Of a stretch of 60,000 nt of DNA, positions 48,450 to 59,415 are shown piece by piece. The notes below the pieces were generated by a model. It was not told the origin of the DNA. It saw nothing but the letters and a program-made list of their open reading frames with translations, and made no database searches. Made by a program: the position numbers and the translations under genes. Location: the NCBI RefSeq assembly GCF_037975245.1, contig NC_092578.1, positions 1,490,001 to 1,550,000 on the forward strand, written 5' to 3'. Numbering within the stretch: position 1 is the stretch's first letter; every line of letters begins with the position of its first letter. Source of the stretch: Apostichopus japonicus. Taxonomy: Eukaryota > Echinodermata > Holothuroidea > Aspidochirotida > Stichopodidae.

Positions 48450-51400
48450 ATTATTGCAAAGTGACATTTCAAGTATTTTTTGTACAAATTTCACTGCAAG
48501 TTTACATCACCTCTCCTAGAGCCCCAATGTAATTAATTAATCGAGGAAAATGGAGATGCAAAGCAATTAGAAACGATGAATTAGAAACAAAACTCTTTTT
48601 TGATGGACAATCTTTTAAACAAAAATGCTGATTAAACCTTACTGTACATCTGCAAAAGAGAGCTATGGAACAAATCAATTCCAAGGTATTAGCTACCTAA
48701 CATGGCTCCTAATGGCTACCGTAGGCCTGTTGTTACCAAGATAATCTACAAAAACAATTTAATTCCAAAAGACACTCAAAATTTAGACGAATAAACCAGT
48801 TTCTATCCAAAGGGCACAGCGTCAAATTTCAATCACGATATCTTGTTTGACCATCTTCCTAAGATGACCGCATAAGAGCACTTGAAACCAAATACCATCG
48901 GTAGCTTAAGGACATCACAAGTAGCAAAGATTTACTATTGATCCAACTCTACATAACAGACTGGACTAACAAAGGAGGCACGTTTCTGGTGATGATGTTA
49001 GATCCAAAATAATTCTGTCAAATGTTGGCAGATGACGACAAATTTTATTGTCAAACCTTGACTTAGTAGCTTGTGAAAAGTACAGCCGGTGACTGTATGG
49101 TGCTATTATTTTAAATCAGCTTTTTAAAGTTTGTTTAATACTAATTTCACTAAACCTTCTGCATCTTTTGCGAAATGAGATGGAAATTGCAGGCTAAGGT
49201 AAACGGCTAAATTTGTTCATCTAATGAATTGTCAAATATTTAGTAATGATGCTATGCATTTTGTTGCCCAGACTCTTTCAAATATAATATTAACAGTATG
49301 TAAATTATATAATTCATAGACAAAGTATGTAAATTAAATAAATCATATGCAAAGTATATAAGTTGTATTAATCATATGCAAAAAAGTGTGACTGTGAGAA
49401 CTAAATTTCCTATTTCAACCAGCAACACTATAAATTTCTAGTTCAAATATCAAACCCATCATTACTGTTAATAAGCTTTACCATTTTATTAACAAAAAAT
49501 ATGTCCTAAATATAAAAGCCTCCAGGGCGTAGAAGTTTTATAAATATTTTATTAGAATCAATTTACTTTATAAAAATACAAACTTTAAATCACCATCACT
49601 GGAGTTTAGCGTGTCCGCTAACCAGAAAACAGCAAACAAATTTCAACTTAATTATCAAAATCTTTAATTATTGCCAGGATCTAACATATATGTAATAAAT
49701 CGATACATTACTCATAAAAATCACTTGAATTTTTGGCTGTAAATCTATTTGATTTAATTGAGCAAACATAATTCAAATAAATATTTATGGATATTTAGTG
49801 ACAGATTAATGGTAGGCATAAGGAAAGATTAAATGAAACTGCAATGGGACTTATTAGATCATGAGTAAGTAATCAATATTTTTAATGAAGGATAAAAGCA
49901 CAAACCCATCTCCCCCCCCCCCCCCCTTTCCCGCTGGATTGATATCCGACTGATATACTTCACATTAAGATATGATCAACATTTCTAATTAATTAGCAAA
50001 TTCACATGCCTAAAGAATGAATTAAATCTCAGAGGCATGTGCTAAGAGATTGTGTCAGAAGCAGCAGACACTGAAGTGAACTTAGTTGATACGCCAGTCA
50101 GGAGTGATGCAACTTTTTTCTGGGAATTAACAATTATGAAACATTTTATTTCTCAGAATTATTTTAAAAACTTTACCCTATAACGTCATACAGGAGAAGT
50201 ATAAAGGATGAATTAGTACAGCACAAAATTAATTTTGATATGTTGGTTTGGGTTCTGATCATATACTGTAGATTTGGTATTCACTGCAGAACAAGACAAT
50301 TGGATAGTAGCCATAAAGTCTCTAAATAGTTTAATACCGAACATTCAGTTAACCAACATTTTCACTTATTTAACAATTGCCGTAAGCTAGGTAGGTAGGA
50401 GCAGTGATGTATAGAAGGCAAGCAAGAGTGGAATGAGGTAAATGCAGTCAAAGATCCCGCCTCTCCCGCTGCCCCCCCCCCAAAAAAAAACCCTCTGCAT
50501 TTCAATTATTCCACAATAGATTTTACCACTGAAAAGATCATTTTAATCACTTACAATGTAAAGCTCTAACTTGGGCAAAGGGTGAACAAAAGATGTCGTC
50601 CCTATAAAAATATGGATCCCTATTAACAAATTAATGACTGCAAGCAATCCGTGGAGTAAATCATAGATAACATTTAACCAGATACGTGCCATGCACACTA
50701 GCAGACATTTATCACTCACATGGTTTGTCAAACATTTGCCTTTCTCTCTTTATTTTTTTTTGGGGGGGGGGGATTGTTGAAATAAATTATGTTGGGTACA
50801 CCAGACAAGAAAGTTTCAATTTGGTCTGTTCAATTTCAAAGAAACATCTATAAAATATAACTTTTCAAATCAAGAATATTTTCTTCATGCAATTAAAATG
50901 AAGATTAAAAATTGAGATGACAATATCACTGTTTTAATCATGATTTTTTGCCCCAGCAAACAAGCAGCCGTTCCGATTTGTTTACATTTTCCCCAAAAAG
51001 CTCATCTTCAACATTTGTAAGATCAGCATCACAAAGCTATAAATTCTTTGACAACTGATTAATTCCAAAAAGCCAGCTGTCTTTTAAATTTTAATTAAGC
51101 GCTGATACGAATGTTTACCAAGCTATGCATTTTCAATTAATACTGCAATCCAATAAATCTGAATAAGAGAAAATTTGAGAATTGGAATATATGTCTTATA
51201 TATTCTCTATAAATAACAAATCTATAAACTAAAGCATCAATGAGAATCTCACTTGTGGTTGCTTTATTTTGTCAAACTTTTAGGGAAAGTAAGACTTAGG
51301 GTTTATACAAGTTCTTCTCATGTCCCTTCTTAAAAGTAACTTTTGCAGTCATAACAAAGTCAGGGTGAGTAGCCATTTTGTCAAATATATGACTTCATAG

Positions 51401-51740
51401 TGCCACCAGGAACTGTAATGTTTTTTGGTATCACTGTCTGTTTTGTTCGTATTTTCGTAGAGATGTTAAACAGCTTTGCTAACTGTATGAACTAAGAAAT
51501 ATTTTAAGAATAATGGGTAGTAAAAATTAGTTTGAATATTTCAAAGGTTTTAGCAACAATATTTGCAAATGGTACCAAGTTTATCAAGGAAAATACATGT
51601 AATGAACTTAATATACAAGATGGTTTCTGGTGGTTCTTTGATATCAGATATCAACACATGTTATATCCCAGAATTATTTTCTTAGCTGTTTGAGTAGTTC
51701 TTTCATTTACAATGGAAAATAATGTTCAACAAAACGAAGA
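48450..51740. other. No confident gene
   Basis: Strongly AT-rich, with C-runs at 49912-49926 and 50471-50480 and a G-run at 50761-50771. Only the hydrophobic exon-like segment at 50555-50697 is of note. Confidence 0.45.
50555..50697 (-). other. Exon-like hydrophobic segment
   Basis: 143-nt segment bounded by an AG (CTGCTAG) and a good donor (ATT|GTAAGT). Read with two leading bases it has 47 open codons, including the very hydrophobic run LLHGLLAVINLLIGIHIFIG. Its phase would also accept the exon at 53078-53174, but the exon at 52899-53011 has a much better acceptor and more protein-like sequence. AT-rich chance frames are often hydrophobic. Listed as a low-confidence alternative or membrane-anchoring exon. 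Confidence 0.15.
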
Positions 51741-52045
51741 ACATGGCAGATCATTAAAACTAGACAATAATTAAATCAGAAGGTTTTTAAGAAAACAGTG
51801 AGTGTTAAATGGTAGCCATATTACCCTAGATATGGTACATTAAGAGTGCTCTTGTTGTGGGAAGACAGGTTCAACAAAAGGTAGCACATGGCAGATCATG
51901 AGAACTAGACAGCAGAAGAGCAGAAGAGGTATTAGGTTTTTTAAGAAATAAGTGAGTGTTAAATGGTAGCCATATCACTATAAAAAATGGTACATTAAGA
52001 GTGCTTTTGTTATGAGTAGACAGGTAAGTGAGGACCCCAGGTAAT
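51741..52045 (+). repeat. Tandem duplication of an R1-containing unit
   Basis: Two head-to-tail copies (starts 51741 and 51886, about 145-155 bp apart) share ACATGGCAGATCAT, AAGTGAGTGTTAAATGGTAG, CCATAT, GGTACATTAAGAGTGCT and AGACAGGT. The second copy keeps the full core AGTAGACAGGTAAGTGAGG. Confidence 0.8.
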
Positions 52046-52898
52046 TGCATACATACATCATTTTAATTTGAAATAAGATGGTTTGGTTTGTCTTACCTTT
52101 CAAGTCTCAAATCAACATAAGCTCATGATAAGAAATATCTATGACATTCTCTGAATCTTTTTGTGAGTACTGTACAATAGAGCTCTTAGACAGCTATTCT
52201 GACATGTCATAATGATTTAACCATCTCATTAACAATTTCATCCTGCTTAGTCATACGACAAATGGAAACTTTCAAGAACTAATTCAACTAAACAAATAGA
52301 ATCAAGTCTGGGAAAACACCAGAGCATGGAAGTCTCTATCTAGTCATCCAAAACACTAATCAGATAATAAAGACTGGTGCTGAAGTTAAGCCTGTCATCG
52401 TTTGCAATTAGTTAGAGATAATGTATTTCTTAATTGCTAGCACAACAGTAATCACTTGGGGCCCCAACAAGCGGCAAGAAAAAAGAATTCATCAAAGGTC
52501 ACAGCATGTTGCCACACGAACAGTAAGAGAGTAACAATCCACTGAGGTCTATCGTTAATAACTGTTGTGCAAATATTCAAATTGGATGCCAATGGAACAT
52601 CATCATACTAATGTTGATTATGGAAGGAGGGGGGGGGGAATAAAGATACTTATTCATGACAAGCAAAGAGTTGATCAAAGGCTCATTCAACATTTTGAAA
52701 ACAGTTTGAAGAAATAAGAGGCTATAATATACTCTACCCTGTCCTTCCTTTTGTATTTAATATATCAATGAAAAAATCTTGGTCAAATAATAGCTTGCTT
52801 TGGGCTAAATTCCAAAACCACCAATTTATAACAATCAATATTTTAATGCTATCCAATGAAATAATTGCTAATCAATATTTTCTCACATTCAGTATGTA

Positions 52899-53011
52899 TC
52901 ACAATCGACAAGGTTTTCTCAGGAACTGCACTGTTGTTAAAAAGTATGATTTATCTTTTATCCTAATTGGGTCATGTTTATACAGACCATCAATTGTAAA
53001 CCAGCAGTGGT
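52899..53011 (-). CDS. Terminal exon of an unrecognised gene, ends in Cys-Arg-Leu
   Basis: Exon of 113 nt after a very good acceptor (TTCTTTCCATGTGTCTATTG then TTTAACAG). It starts with two bases that complete a codon, and the exon to its right (53078-53174) ends with one base, so the phases fit and give Asp. The peptide runs HCWFTIDGLYKHDPIRI, then KDKSYFLTTVQF, and stops after LRKPCRL. Cys-Arg-Leu with basic residues just before it fits the consensus for a C-terminal type 1 peroxisomal signal ([SAC][KRH][LM]), but three residues are weak evidence. The W-x-x-x-DG pattern recalls beta-rich C-termini of small-molecule kinases, but I do not recognise the family. A weak poly(A) signal (ATTAAA) follows about 150 bases downstream. 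The intron to the neighbouring exon would be only 66 bp. Confidence 0.5.
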
Positions 53012-53077
53012 CTGTTAAACAATAGACACATGGAAAGAACAATGAAATGAGTCACAACTGTGGACTATATTTCTCAC

Positions 53078-53174
53078 CAAACTTGATCTGAATGGCATTG
53101 TGGTGGGTGGACACCTTTGTAGAGAGAGGGGGTGCTAAATTTCTATAAATTTCTTCCTGTTTCTTGCCCATGAC
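53078..53174 (-). CDS. Internal exon of the unrecognised minus-strand gene
   Basis: 97-nt segment between acceptor CACACCTGAG and donor TTTG|GTGAGA, phase 0 in and phase 1 out. The peptide includes VMGKKQEEIYRNLAPPLSTK, followed by VSTHHNAIQIKF, a hydrophilic stretch and then a beta-strand-like end. Codon choice and amino-acid composition look like real protein, unlike the hydrophobic chance frames nearby. The acceptor has a short pyrimidine tract and is the weak point. An internal Met (second codon) could instead be a start codon of a shorter transcript. No family recognised. Confidence 0.5.
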
Positions 53175-53405
53175 CTCAGGTGTGGTGGCACACAATGATA
53201 ATTTAATATTTGTACAAGAATTTGTTGTCAGTTAAAAGAAGTTAACCTAATAAACTCAGAGGTTAGTTACATTGTCAGAAATTTAAATTGAACTGATGAC
53301 AGTAATTTTTGAAAATAGGGAATAATCTGAATTCAACCGATGTAGGGCTTGTAGATTTGAAGAGGTAAGGGAGGTGGGCTTTGACCAAGGAGTGAGTTTC
53401 TTTTT

Positions 53406-53700
53406 GGTTTCCCGAACGGGAAAACTATGGAGTCACGCTTACTGACCTGGCACACCTTGCAAAATTGTGATTGTGAGGGGACCGCGGATATCAAAGTAGG
53501 CAATGACTATAACGCAGATCACAAAGTCGGTAATTACTATTGCGGTTAGATTCGCCCAACATGGCAACATACAGAAACATTGTACTCAAAGCCGAAGTCA
53601 AAGCGAATTAATCAGGTCACATATCCAAAGTCTATGCATGGTAAGTTCTTCAATACCGTCCTCATTACCTATCGGGAAACATTTCATACTGTAGTTTTGT
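53406..53700 (+). mobile_element. Dispersed ~270-bp repeat, copy 2
   Basis: Begins with the palindrome GGTTTCCCGAACGGGAAAAC and ends TATCGGGAAACATTTCATAC, so TTTCCCGA and TCGGGAAA form a short inverted pair at the two ends. It aligns with copies at 9904 and 44790. It lies on the left of the exon at 53078-53174 and would be in an intron of that gene. Small open frames over it are not genes. Confidence 0.72.
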
Positions 53701-54380
53701 TTCTTAAGGGAACAGTTAATATCATCAGTTGTATAATTCATCCTGTAAAAGAGTATTGCTTTCACCAACATAACGGTACTTACCATGATATGGTAGTAAC
53801 ACATACCCCCTCTTCTCTTCATTAGTTATCCCAGAAATGTGTAAAATCTATTAAAACAAAAGAAATATTAAAATATTAGCTATCATCCTATGCTTGATGA
53901 AAAACATGAAAAGGTGATGGTACCCATACTTTTGACGATTTCAATCATTTTCCATGAAAAGCAATAAATTGGAAGTGGCTTATGGCATGTGCAGAAGACA
54001 CCTTGCGCTTGAATGGTAGATATGAACATGTAGTGGTAGACTCGAGCATGCAATGGTACAAGAATCTGCCATCCGTGAATTTCACACACTGCATATAATT
54101 TACAAACTGATCATGCTGTATATGCCTTTACTGGTCTTCTACAGGAGTAATCAAAAACAGAAGAGAAAAAAGGTTCAGTATTCATCACTTGTTAACAAAT
54201 GAACCTGATTATCCTGGAGGATAAAAACAATGGAGTATCAGTATGTGTTTCACCTTGCGAGACAGTTGCCTGTTGTCAGGGTAGTAAAGCAGTCTATTGT
54301 GATGTGGAAGCTGTGCTAACTAACAATGCCTGGTCAGGAGTCACCAATCAGCATTGTTATCTATAGTTCAATCACCTTAA

Positions 54381-54779
54381 AGCAGCTTGTTGAGTTTGCT
54401 TTTAAGGACTTCTATTTTATTAATACTATTCAATATTAAATTCTATCACAGTGAAACAATATTTCATCAACTTATCAGTTTGACCAGTCCAGTTCCATCT
54501 CAAGTAATGAACTTGAAAGCAAAACAATTTTTGGAAACTTTCCAACTTGCTTTATTACATGTTTAATATTCATACTATTCTGCCACAGTTTAATTTGGTA
54601 TGTGAAACATTGAATTTCAATGTAAAGTCATTAACAACTGGTTCATTATGGTTCATTATGGTTATTTAATGGTTAAAGTAACATATACCAAGTTTCATAG
54701 TTAGTTCAATTTGCAATCCTAGTTTGGATAATATTCAGTTATTTTGATAAATTAATCAACCAAATGCAAATAAGCTGCT
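54381..54779. mobile_element. TTAA-flanked miniature inverted-repeat element
   Basis: 399 bp with perfect terminal inverted repeats AGCAGCTT / AAGCTGCT. It is flanked on both sides by TTAA (54377-54380 and 54780-54783), the target-site duplication typical of piggyBac and Kolobok superfamilies. No coding capacity. The matching end AAAGCAGCTTTTTG recurs alone at about 8142 and 35746, suggesting more remnants of the family. The right TTAA is 5 bp from the donor of the exon at 54795-54883. Confidence 0.62.
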
Positions 54780-54794
54780 TTAATACCTTATCAC

Positions 54795-54883
54795 CAACGC
54801 TGTGTAGGACAGGAAATCATCCCTCTCCATGTGGTCAACTATGATGATTTCCTCAGGTTTGTTGTGCACAAATACACTTGGTG
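54795..54883 (-). CDS. Internal exon of the unrecognised minus-strand gene
   Basis: 89-nt segment between acceptor TTTATCTATAG and donor TTG|GTGATA. Read with two leading bases it gives PSVFVHNKPEEIIIVDHMER followed by DDFLSYTAL, ending in phase 0 to match the exon at 53078-53174. The acidic and aromatic composition and lack of stops make this one of the most protein-like segments outside the integrin. A TTAA-flanked mobile element (54381-54779) lies immediately downstream in the intron, with its flanking TTAA five bases from the donor hexamer. Function unknown. Confidence 0.5.
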
Positions 54884-55526
54884 CTATAGATAAACAACAG
54901 TTCATTTCAAACCTATAGGCTACCTGGCACTAACTTAAAAATTTGATTCCAATCTCTAATTTGTAATTGTTGATGAGACAGAGACTAATCTTTCTACTGT
55001 ACCTACCTTACCAGAGAATCAGTGAAATTTCTCAAATTTTTTTTCTGTCTTTTCTTTTCTCTTCCATTGTATGCTTTGTGAACCACATAGCTCATAATTA
55101 AGAATATTATATTACTAGCATGTCTACCACATCACAATAATATGGTAAATCAAACTAAATTATCCTGTATGGAATTTAATTCAAACTGAGATAAATGGGC
55201 CATACAAGTTTAACAGCAAACAGCTGTTGACTTGTCAAACAAAGAGTAAAACAGCTAGAATGCATGAATGAATGAATGCAAGTTGACAAAGAAACTCATG
55301 CAACCTTTGGACTCCAATGGTCCATTTGAATCCTTCCTAAAGAGAAAACCAAATATTTGATTTTACTTTAAAATTCAACAAACATTCAAAAAGGTCAGCC
55401 TGATCTTGTACAAATTAATGCTGGGGTGCATATCAGTGTAAGGGGGTTGTGATGACTCGAAGGTTATTGCATGGTGGTACATATATTTAGTCAATACCAT
55501 TCAAGAAATTTATGGTATTCAATGAT

Positions 55527-55602
55527 TTCGATCCATAGCTCAGTTGGTAGAGCCCTGGGCTTGTAGCCCAGAGGTCACTGGTTCGAATCCTGTTCTAGTT
55601 GT
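55527..55602 (+). tRNA. tRNA-Thr(TGT)-like sequence, probably a pseudogene or SINE head
   Basis: Canonical A box (TAGCTCAGTTGGTAGAGC) and B box (GGTTCGAATCC) with correct spacing. The D arm is sound, and the anticodon arm CTGGG / CCCAG encloses the loop CTTGTAG, giving anticodon TGT (Thr). The T arm has one mismatch, and the acceptor ends do not pair well, so a functional tRNA is unlikely. It may be a decayed tRNA gene or the head of another SINE. No clear SINE body or second copy was found in this window. Confidence 0.6.
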
Positions 55603-55604
55603 AC

Positions 55605-58600
55605 CTTTCTCAGCTCTTTTCCAGTGTTTGCAAATATTCCCGATCAGATTTCCATTTTTCATTTACTTATATATGACTTGTTTTTTTCATATTTAGTTCT
55701 GCTGTGGGCATTAAATAACCTAAAATTGCTATTAAAGGACAAAATAACTGACCGTAAATTACTTCCCCTCATGTACCCAATCCCAGAAAAATACCAAATT
55801 CTAGAAATGTACCTTAAAATATCAAAGACACCTGTCAAAAACACAACTTCAAGACTACTTTCTGTAAATGCTTGGTTCATATTTCCCGAGTGGCGTTTCT
55901 CCACACACACTCGAAATCTTGTGCAGCTATTTATGCAAATTTCCTACTCCAAATTCCCTACAAGGGTTTTGACTTTTTTAGTCACAAATTTAATCAATAT
56001 TTCTTGATAATCTCATTTACTCAGCAAATTAAAGATTGTTAAAGGATTTCTCAGTCGCATTGCTAGCTGCAGATTCCATCGCTGCTCTCGAACATACAGT
56101 TCGTGTGTATCATCACTTTCAGCTGGAGGCTAGATGATTGAAAAACTGGTGGGGTTTTGCAGATCTAATATAAGAAGGTAACAGGGGCTTGTAGACATGC
56201 ATGGGGGCCAGTGGGTAGCACAAGCGAGAAATCAAATTAGGGTAATTCAGATAAATTGGATTTTACTGGATCTTCGGCTTATGGGGGGATCACTTTCATC
56301 TGGAAAAGTTGATGGAGAAGGTGTTGTACTGTTTGTATATTAAATAGAGGTACGAAGTAGTGGATTAAAGATGAAGCTATAGAAACAATAGAATAAAGTT
56401 CTTGGGAAGATCCAAGTACTGTGATACTGACATTGAAAATTCATACTGAGAGACTGAAAGGGACATTACAAAAGCAACTGAAACTTGTGATTCATACCAC
56501 TACAATTGAATTAAATTATCTTTAAATTTAAAGAACACATACCAGTAACTCCATCATTAATTAATCTACATTATGTGACCCTAAGTGAATTGCTGAAGAA
56601 AACCATGTATCCTGAAACAGAGTAAAAGGAAAATCTTGAAAATTGTCTCATTAGTAATTTAACAAACCAAGAATAAGGGTATGACCAGGTTATGGTGGTA
56701 TCGCATAGCAAATTTCCATTAAAATGAGTACACTACTTTACGATTGCAAATATGTCACAAAAATTTGTAGACAGGAATTATAATACAGTATTTTGCACAA
56801 AATTTGAATGCTAAACTATTCCACGATGAAGTCTTGAACATAAAATGACATCAGAGAGCCACTAGTACTTGGTATATCTTCACTTTATAGAACCTTTGTT
56901 TATTGTTTCAATTTCACTAACATGCTATCAAAACGGCTAGGGACCCTTCCTTTGATGTACGTGCCACAAATTTCCTAAACTGTTCAAGCAAAACAAGGAA
57001 ATGTGAATTATATACTACTTACAATAGAACCTATCACACCTCATGTATGCAAAATCAGGGCTAATTTCTACGTTGTTTCAATCTCTCATGATGACCAAAA
57101 CTCTGTTCATACAACCACAATCAGCTTCCACGGTCCTCATCAAACTCATTGCATTGTAACTAAATATTCCCAAACACCCCCCATCATTTTAGAGATACCG
57201 ATGTAAAATAAATCTATAGTGGTATGCCTACAGTATGATCTACTTGAAGGACAGTTTTACCAGCCCAAAGCCACTTTACTGTTCACTAGTCCCACAAATC
57301 TCTTCTACAGTGTACATATTGTTCTTTCTTTGTTAATTTTGCTACATTTTGTCAGACGCCCAGAAAAAAAATCCTTAAACATTTGCCCTGAAAATTGTAC
57401 ACTCTCTCCAACATATAAAAACAATTACCACTTCAATGATAGCAAACTTCTGTCATCAAAGTCAATTCACCTCCTCAACCCCATCCATGCTTCCTTTCAA
57501 TCCACTAGTTGTCAAATTCTATAAATGGGACAGTTATTTCTAAGCACACTCTGGTTGGTCTACTTCCTGGTCCCATGACATTTCCAACCAACTAAAATCC
57601 AGACATTGAGGCAATCTTAAAACACTAAGCGCCTCTAGCAAGAAGCTGGCTCCCTCTAATGCTGGATGGCTCTGATATTCACAAAGTATGGCAAAACACA
57701 TGTAACCTTGGTATGAGCACATCAGAGATTCTCCCAAACAAAAATATGACCCCATGCAAACTCACATTCCTTCCCTGTTTAACTATAACTTATTACTTAA
57801 TATTTTAAAACAAATAAAGGCATGTTACCCTTACTTGTATAAACTCATCAGAACCGTCTGAATTAGAGAGTTCAACTAGAAGACTGTGTATATTTTATTG
57901 ACATAAAGCGAGTTTGGTAAATATGCTTGGATTGGAAAGTTTGGTGCCCAGCCCGTTAAACAGCTGTATAAAGCACCATACATATTCATGAACATGAACA
58001 CAGAACAATGAAACACAAACAGGGCTTGGGAATGATTACTAACAAGCTATAACCAACTTGCTACAACTAAAAAGCTACAATTACAAATATTAAACAAGAT
58101 ACAACTAACAAGCTACAACCAACTTACTAGAGGAAAGTCCTGCTATTGATGCTGTGTATTAAATCTTTGCACCCAGTCACACAACACAACCATTGAAAAG
58201 CTCTGTATTATCAATGACAACTCACTCCCTCTCAGCTCCCGGTTCCACAAAGCATAAATTCCTTTCCCAATTTAATAAAGCTGATAGTCGACTGCTGCTA
58301 ACTGTCGGCGGTGTGCACTAAATCTTGTTTGGTATCCCTTCCTGATTTTCACTACACAAGCACTTGACTTTTACTAAGTAGAGCTGTTCTATTTATAATA
58401 AGAATTACACTTTACCTATCAAATAGGATCGGTCAGTTCAAGCAGGTTAACAAACAGAGACTTAGAAGATATCGTACATGTAACTAACAAATCATCATTA
58501 GCCATTATATGAAACGTAGTAAACCCGGTCGAAGTAACGGAACTACATAGCAATGAAACGCCTCAAAGTCAAGACATCTGAGATGATATGACGTGTAGGG

Positions 58601-58660
58601 AATGTGAGATCCTAGCTGTGACTAAGCATGCCAGCTGGAAACATAATTGAGGACATTCCT
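55605..58660. other. Mostly without recognised genes
   Basis: Contains the exon candidate at 56267-56328. The 127-codon plus frame at 55624-56007 starts just after the tRNA-like sequence and has no recognised domain. The minus frame at 57540-57755 is judged random. Confidence 0.4.
56267..56328 (-). CDS. Possible upstream exon of the unrecognised minus-strand gene
   Basis: 62-nt segment after acceptor TTAATATACAAACAG, with donor TCCA|GTAAAA. It enters with one base and leaves with one base. Joined to the exon at 54795-54883 it completes a Thr codon and keeps the frame open. The peptide TTPSPSTFPDESDPPISRRS is Ser/Pro-rich and looks like a disordered linker. The donor is weak (GTAAAA). If it is not used, the frame continues a few codons to a stop, so this could also be a terminal exon or a chance frame. 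Confidence 0.33.
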
Positions 58661-58663
58661 TTC

Positions 58664-58763
58664 TTAGTAGCTCCAGTTCATCCCTTCAACCTGAAGCACT
58701 GGTTCGTAGTAGTATTCATCACTGCTGGTTGTATTGCTCATCCTTACAGCACGGAGGTGATTA
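58664..58763 (-). CDS. Candidate terminal exon, unrecognised protein
   Basis: 100-nt segment after a good acceptor (CTACCCTGACCTTTCAG). With one carried-in base it encodes NHLRAVRMSNTTSSDEYYYE, then PVLQVEGMNWSY and a TAA stop. The Ser/Thr/Tyr-rich, acidic tail looks like a real cytoplasmic C-terminus. The other two frames from the same acceptor stop at once. The gene would extend to the right, possibly beyond the window edge. It enters in the same phase as the exon at 56267-56328, so the two could be alternative choices after one shared upstream exon. Confidence 0.4.
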
Positions 58764-58956
58764 CTGAAAGGTCAGGGTAGGATGCCACAAGAACTACTCA
58801 CTGTGTTTCTTGGTAGGCTGGAGTAAAAAGTGAAATGTTGGCACATAACACATGGTGTGTCCACACTGCATGGTAAAGTGCATGGAAAGGGATCGGAACT
58901 TCTTCCAAAGATAAGTAATAAAGATGAGTAACACTACTCAGCATCATATGGTATGC

Positions 58957-59021
58957 TTAAGAGTCATCATCTTCTTCAAAGAATTTCATCAGAGCAAAGC
59001 CTCGGAGTTTGACCCAATCTA
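58957..59021 (-). CDS. Candidate terminal exon with acidic C-terminus
   Basis: 65-nt segment after acceptor GGTATTTCTTTTAG. Read with two leading bases it gives DWVKLRGFALMKFFEEDDDS and then a TAA stop. A second frame from the same acceptor is also open for 14 codons, so the true frame is uncertain. It lies 193 bp upstream of the other terminal-exon candidate (58664-58763), which suggests alternative last exons of one gene, or one of the two being spurious. No family recognised. Confidence 0.3.
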
Positions 59022-59284
59022 CTAAAAGAAATACCTTACATAGTCCCATGTGCAGTCTATTTCCAAACCAGTTATCTCCTTTCCTATCCATCTTAATACA
59101 AGCTACACTCTTCAAATTTAAGACACTGCAGTGACTGCACTTGATAGCAGATATAACTCTATAAAACTGCATATATCATATGAAATGCAGTAAATTCTGA
59201 ATTCAGAATGTGGATCGAGCCGCTCAACCACCAAGTTCGCCAATCCTGTTCTTTCATCCTATCTTCACACTCTCTTTACCCTCC

Positions 59285-59415
59285 CCTTTCTTGCCCATCC
59301 CTCACCTCCCCTTACCCATCCCTCACCCTCCCCTTACCCATCCCTCACCCTCCCCTTACCCATCCCTCTCACTCCCCTTGCCTATCCCTCACCCTCCCCT
59401 TGCCCATTCCCCTCC
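59285..59415 (+). repeat. 22-bp pyrimidine minisatellite, about 6 copies
   Basis: Unit CCCATCCCTCACCCTCCCCT TA, with one strand nearly pure C/T/A. It gives rise to two spurious proline/serine-rich open frames. Confidence 0.92.

Noticed and set aside
55624-56007. 127-codon plus-strand frame, the longest outside repeats
   Set aside because: AT-rich, hydrophobic composition, no recognised domain, no splice or homology support.
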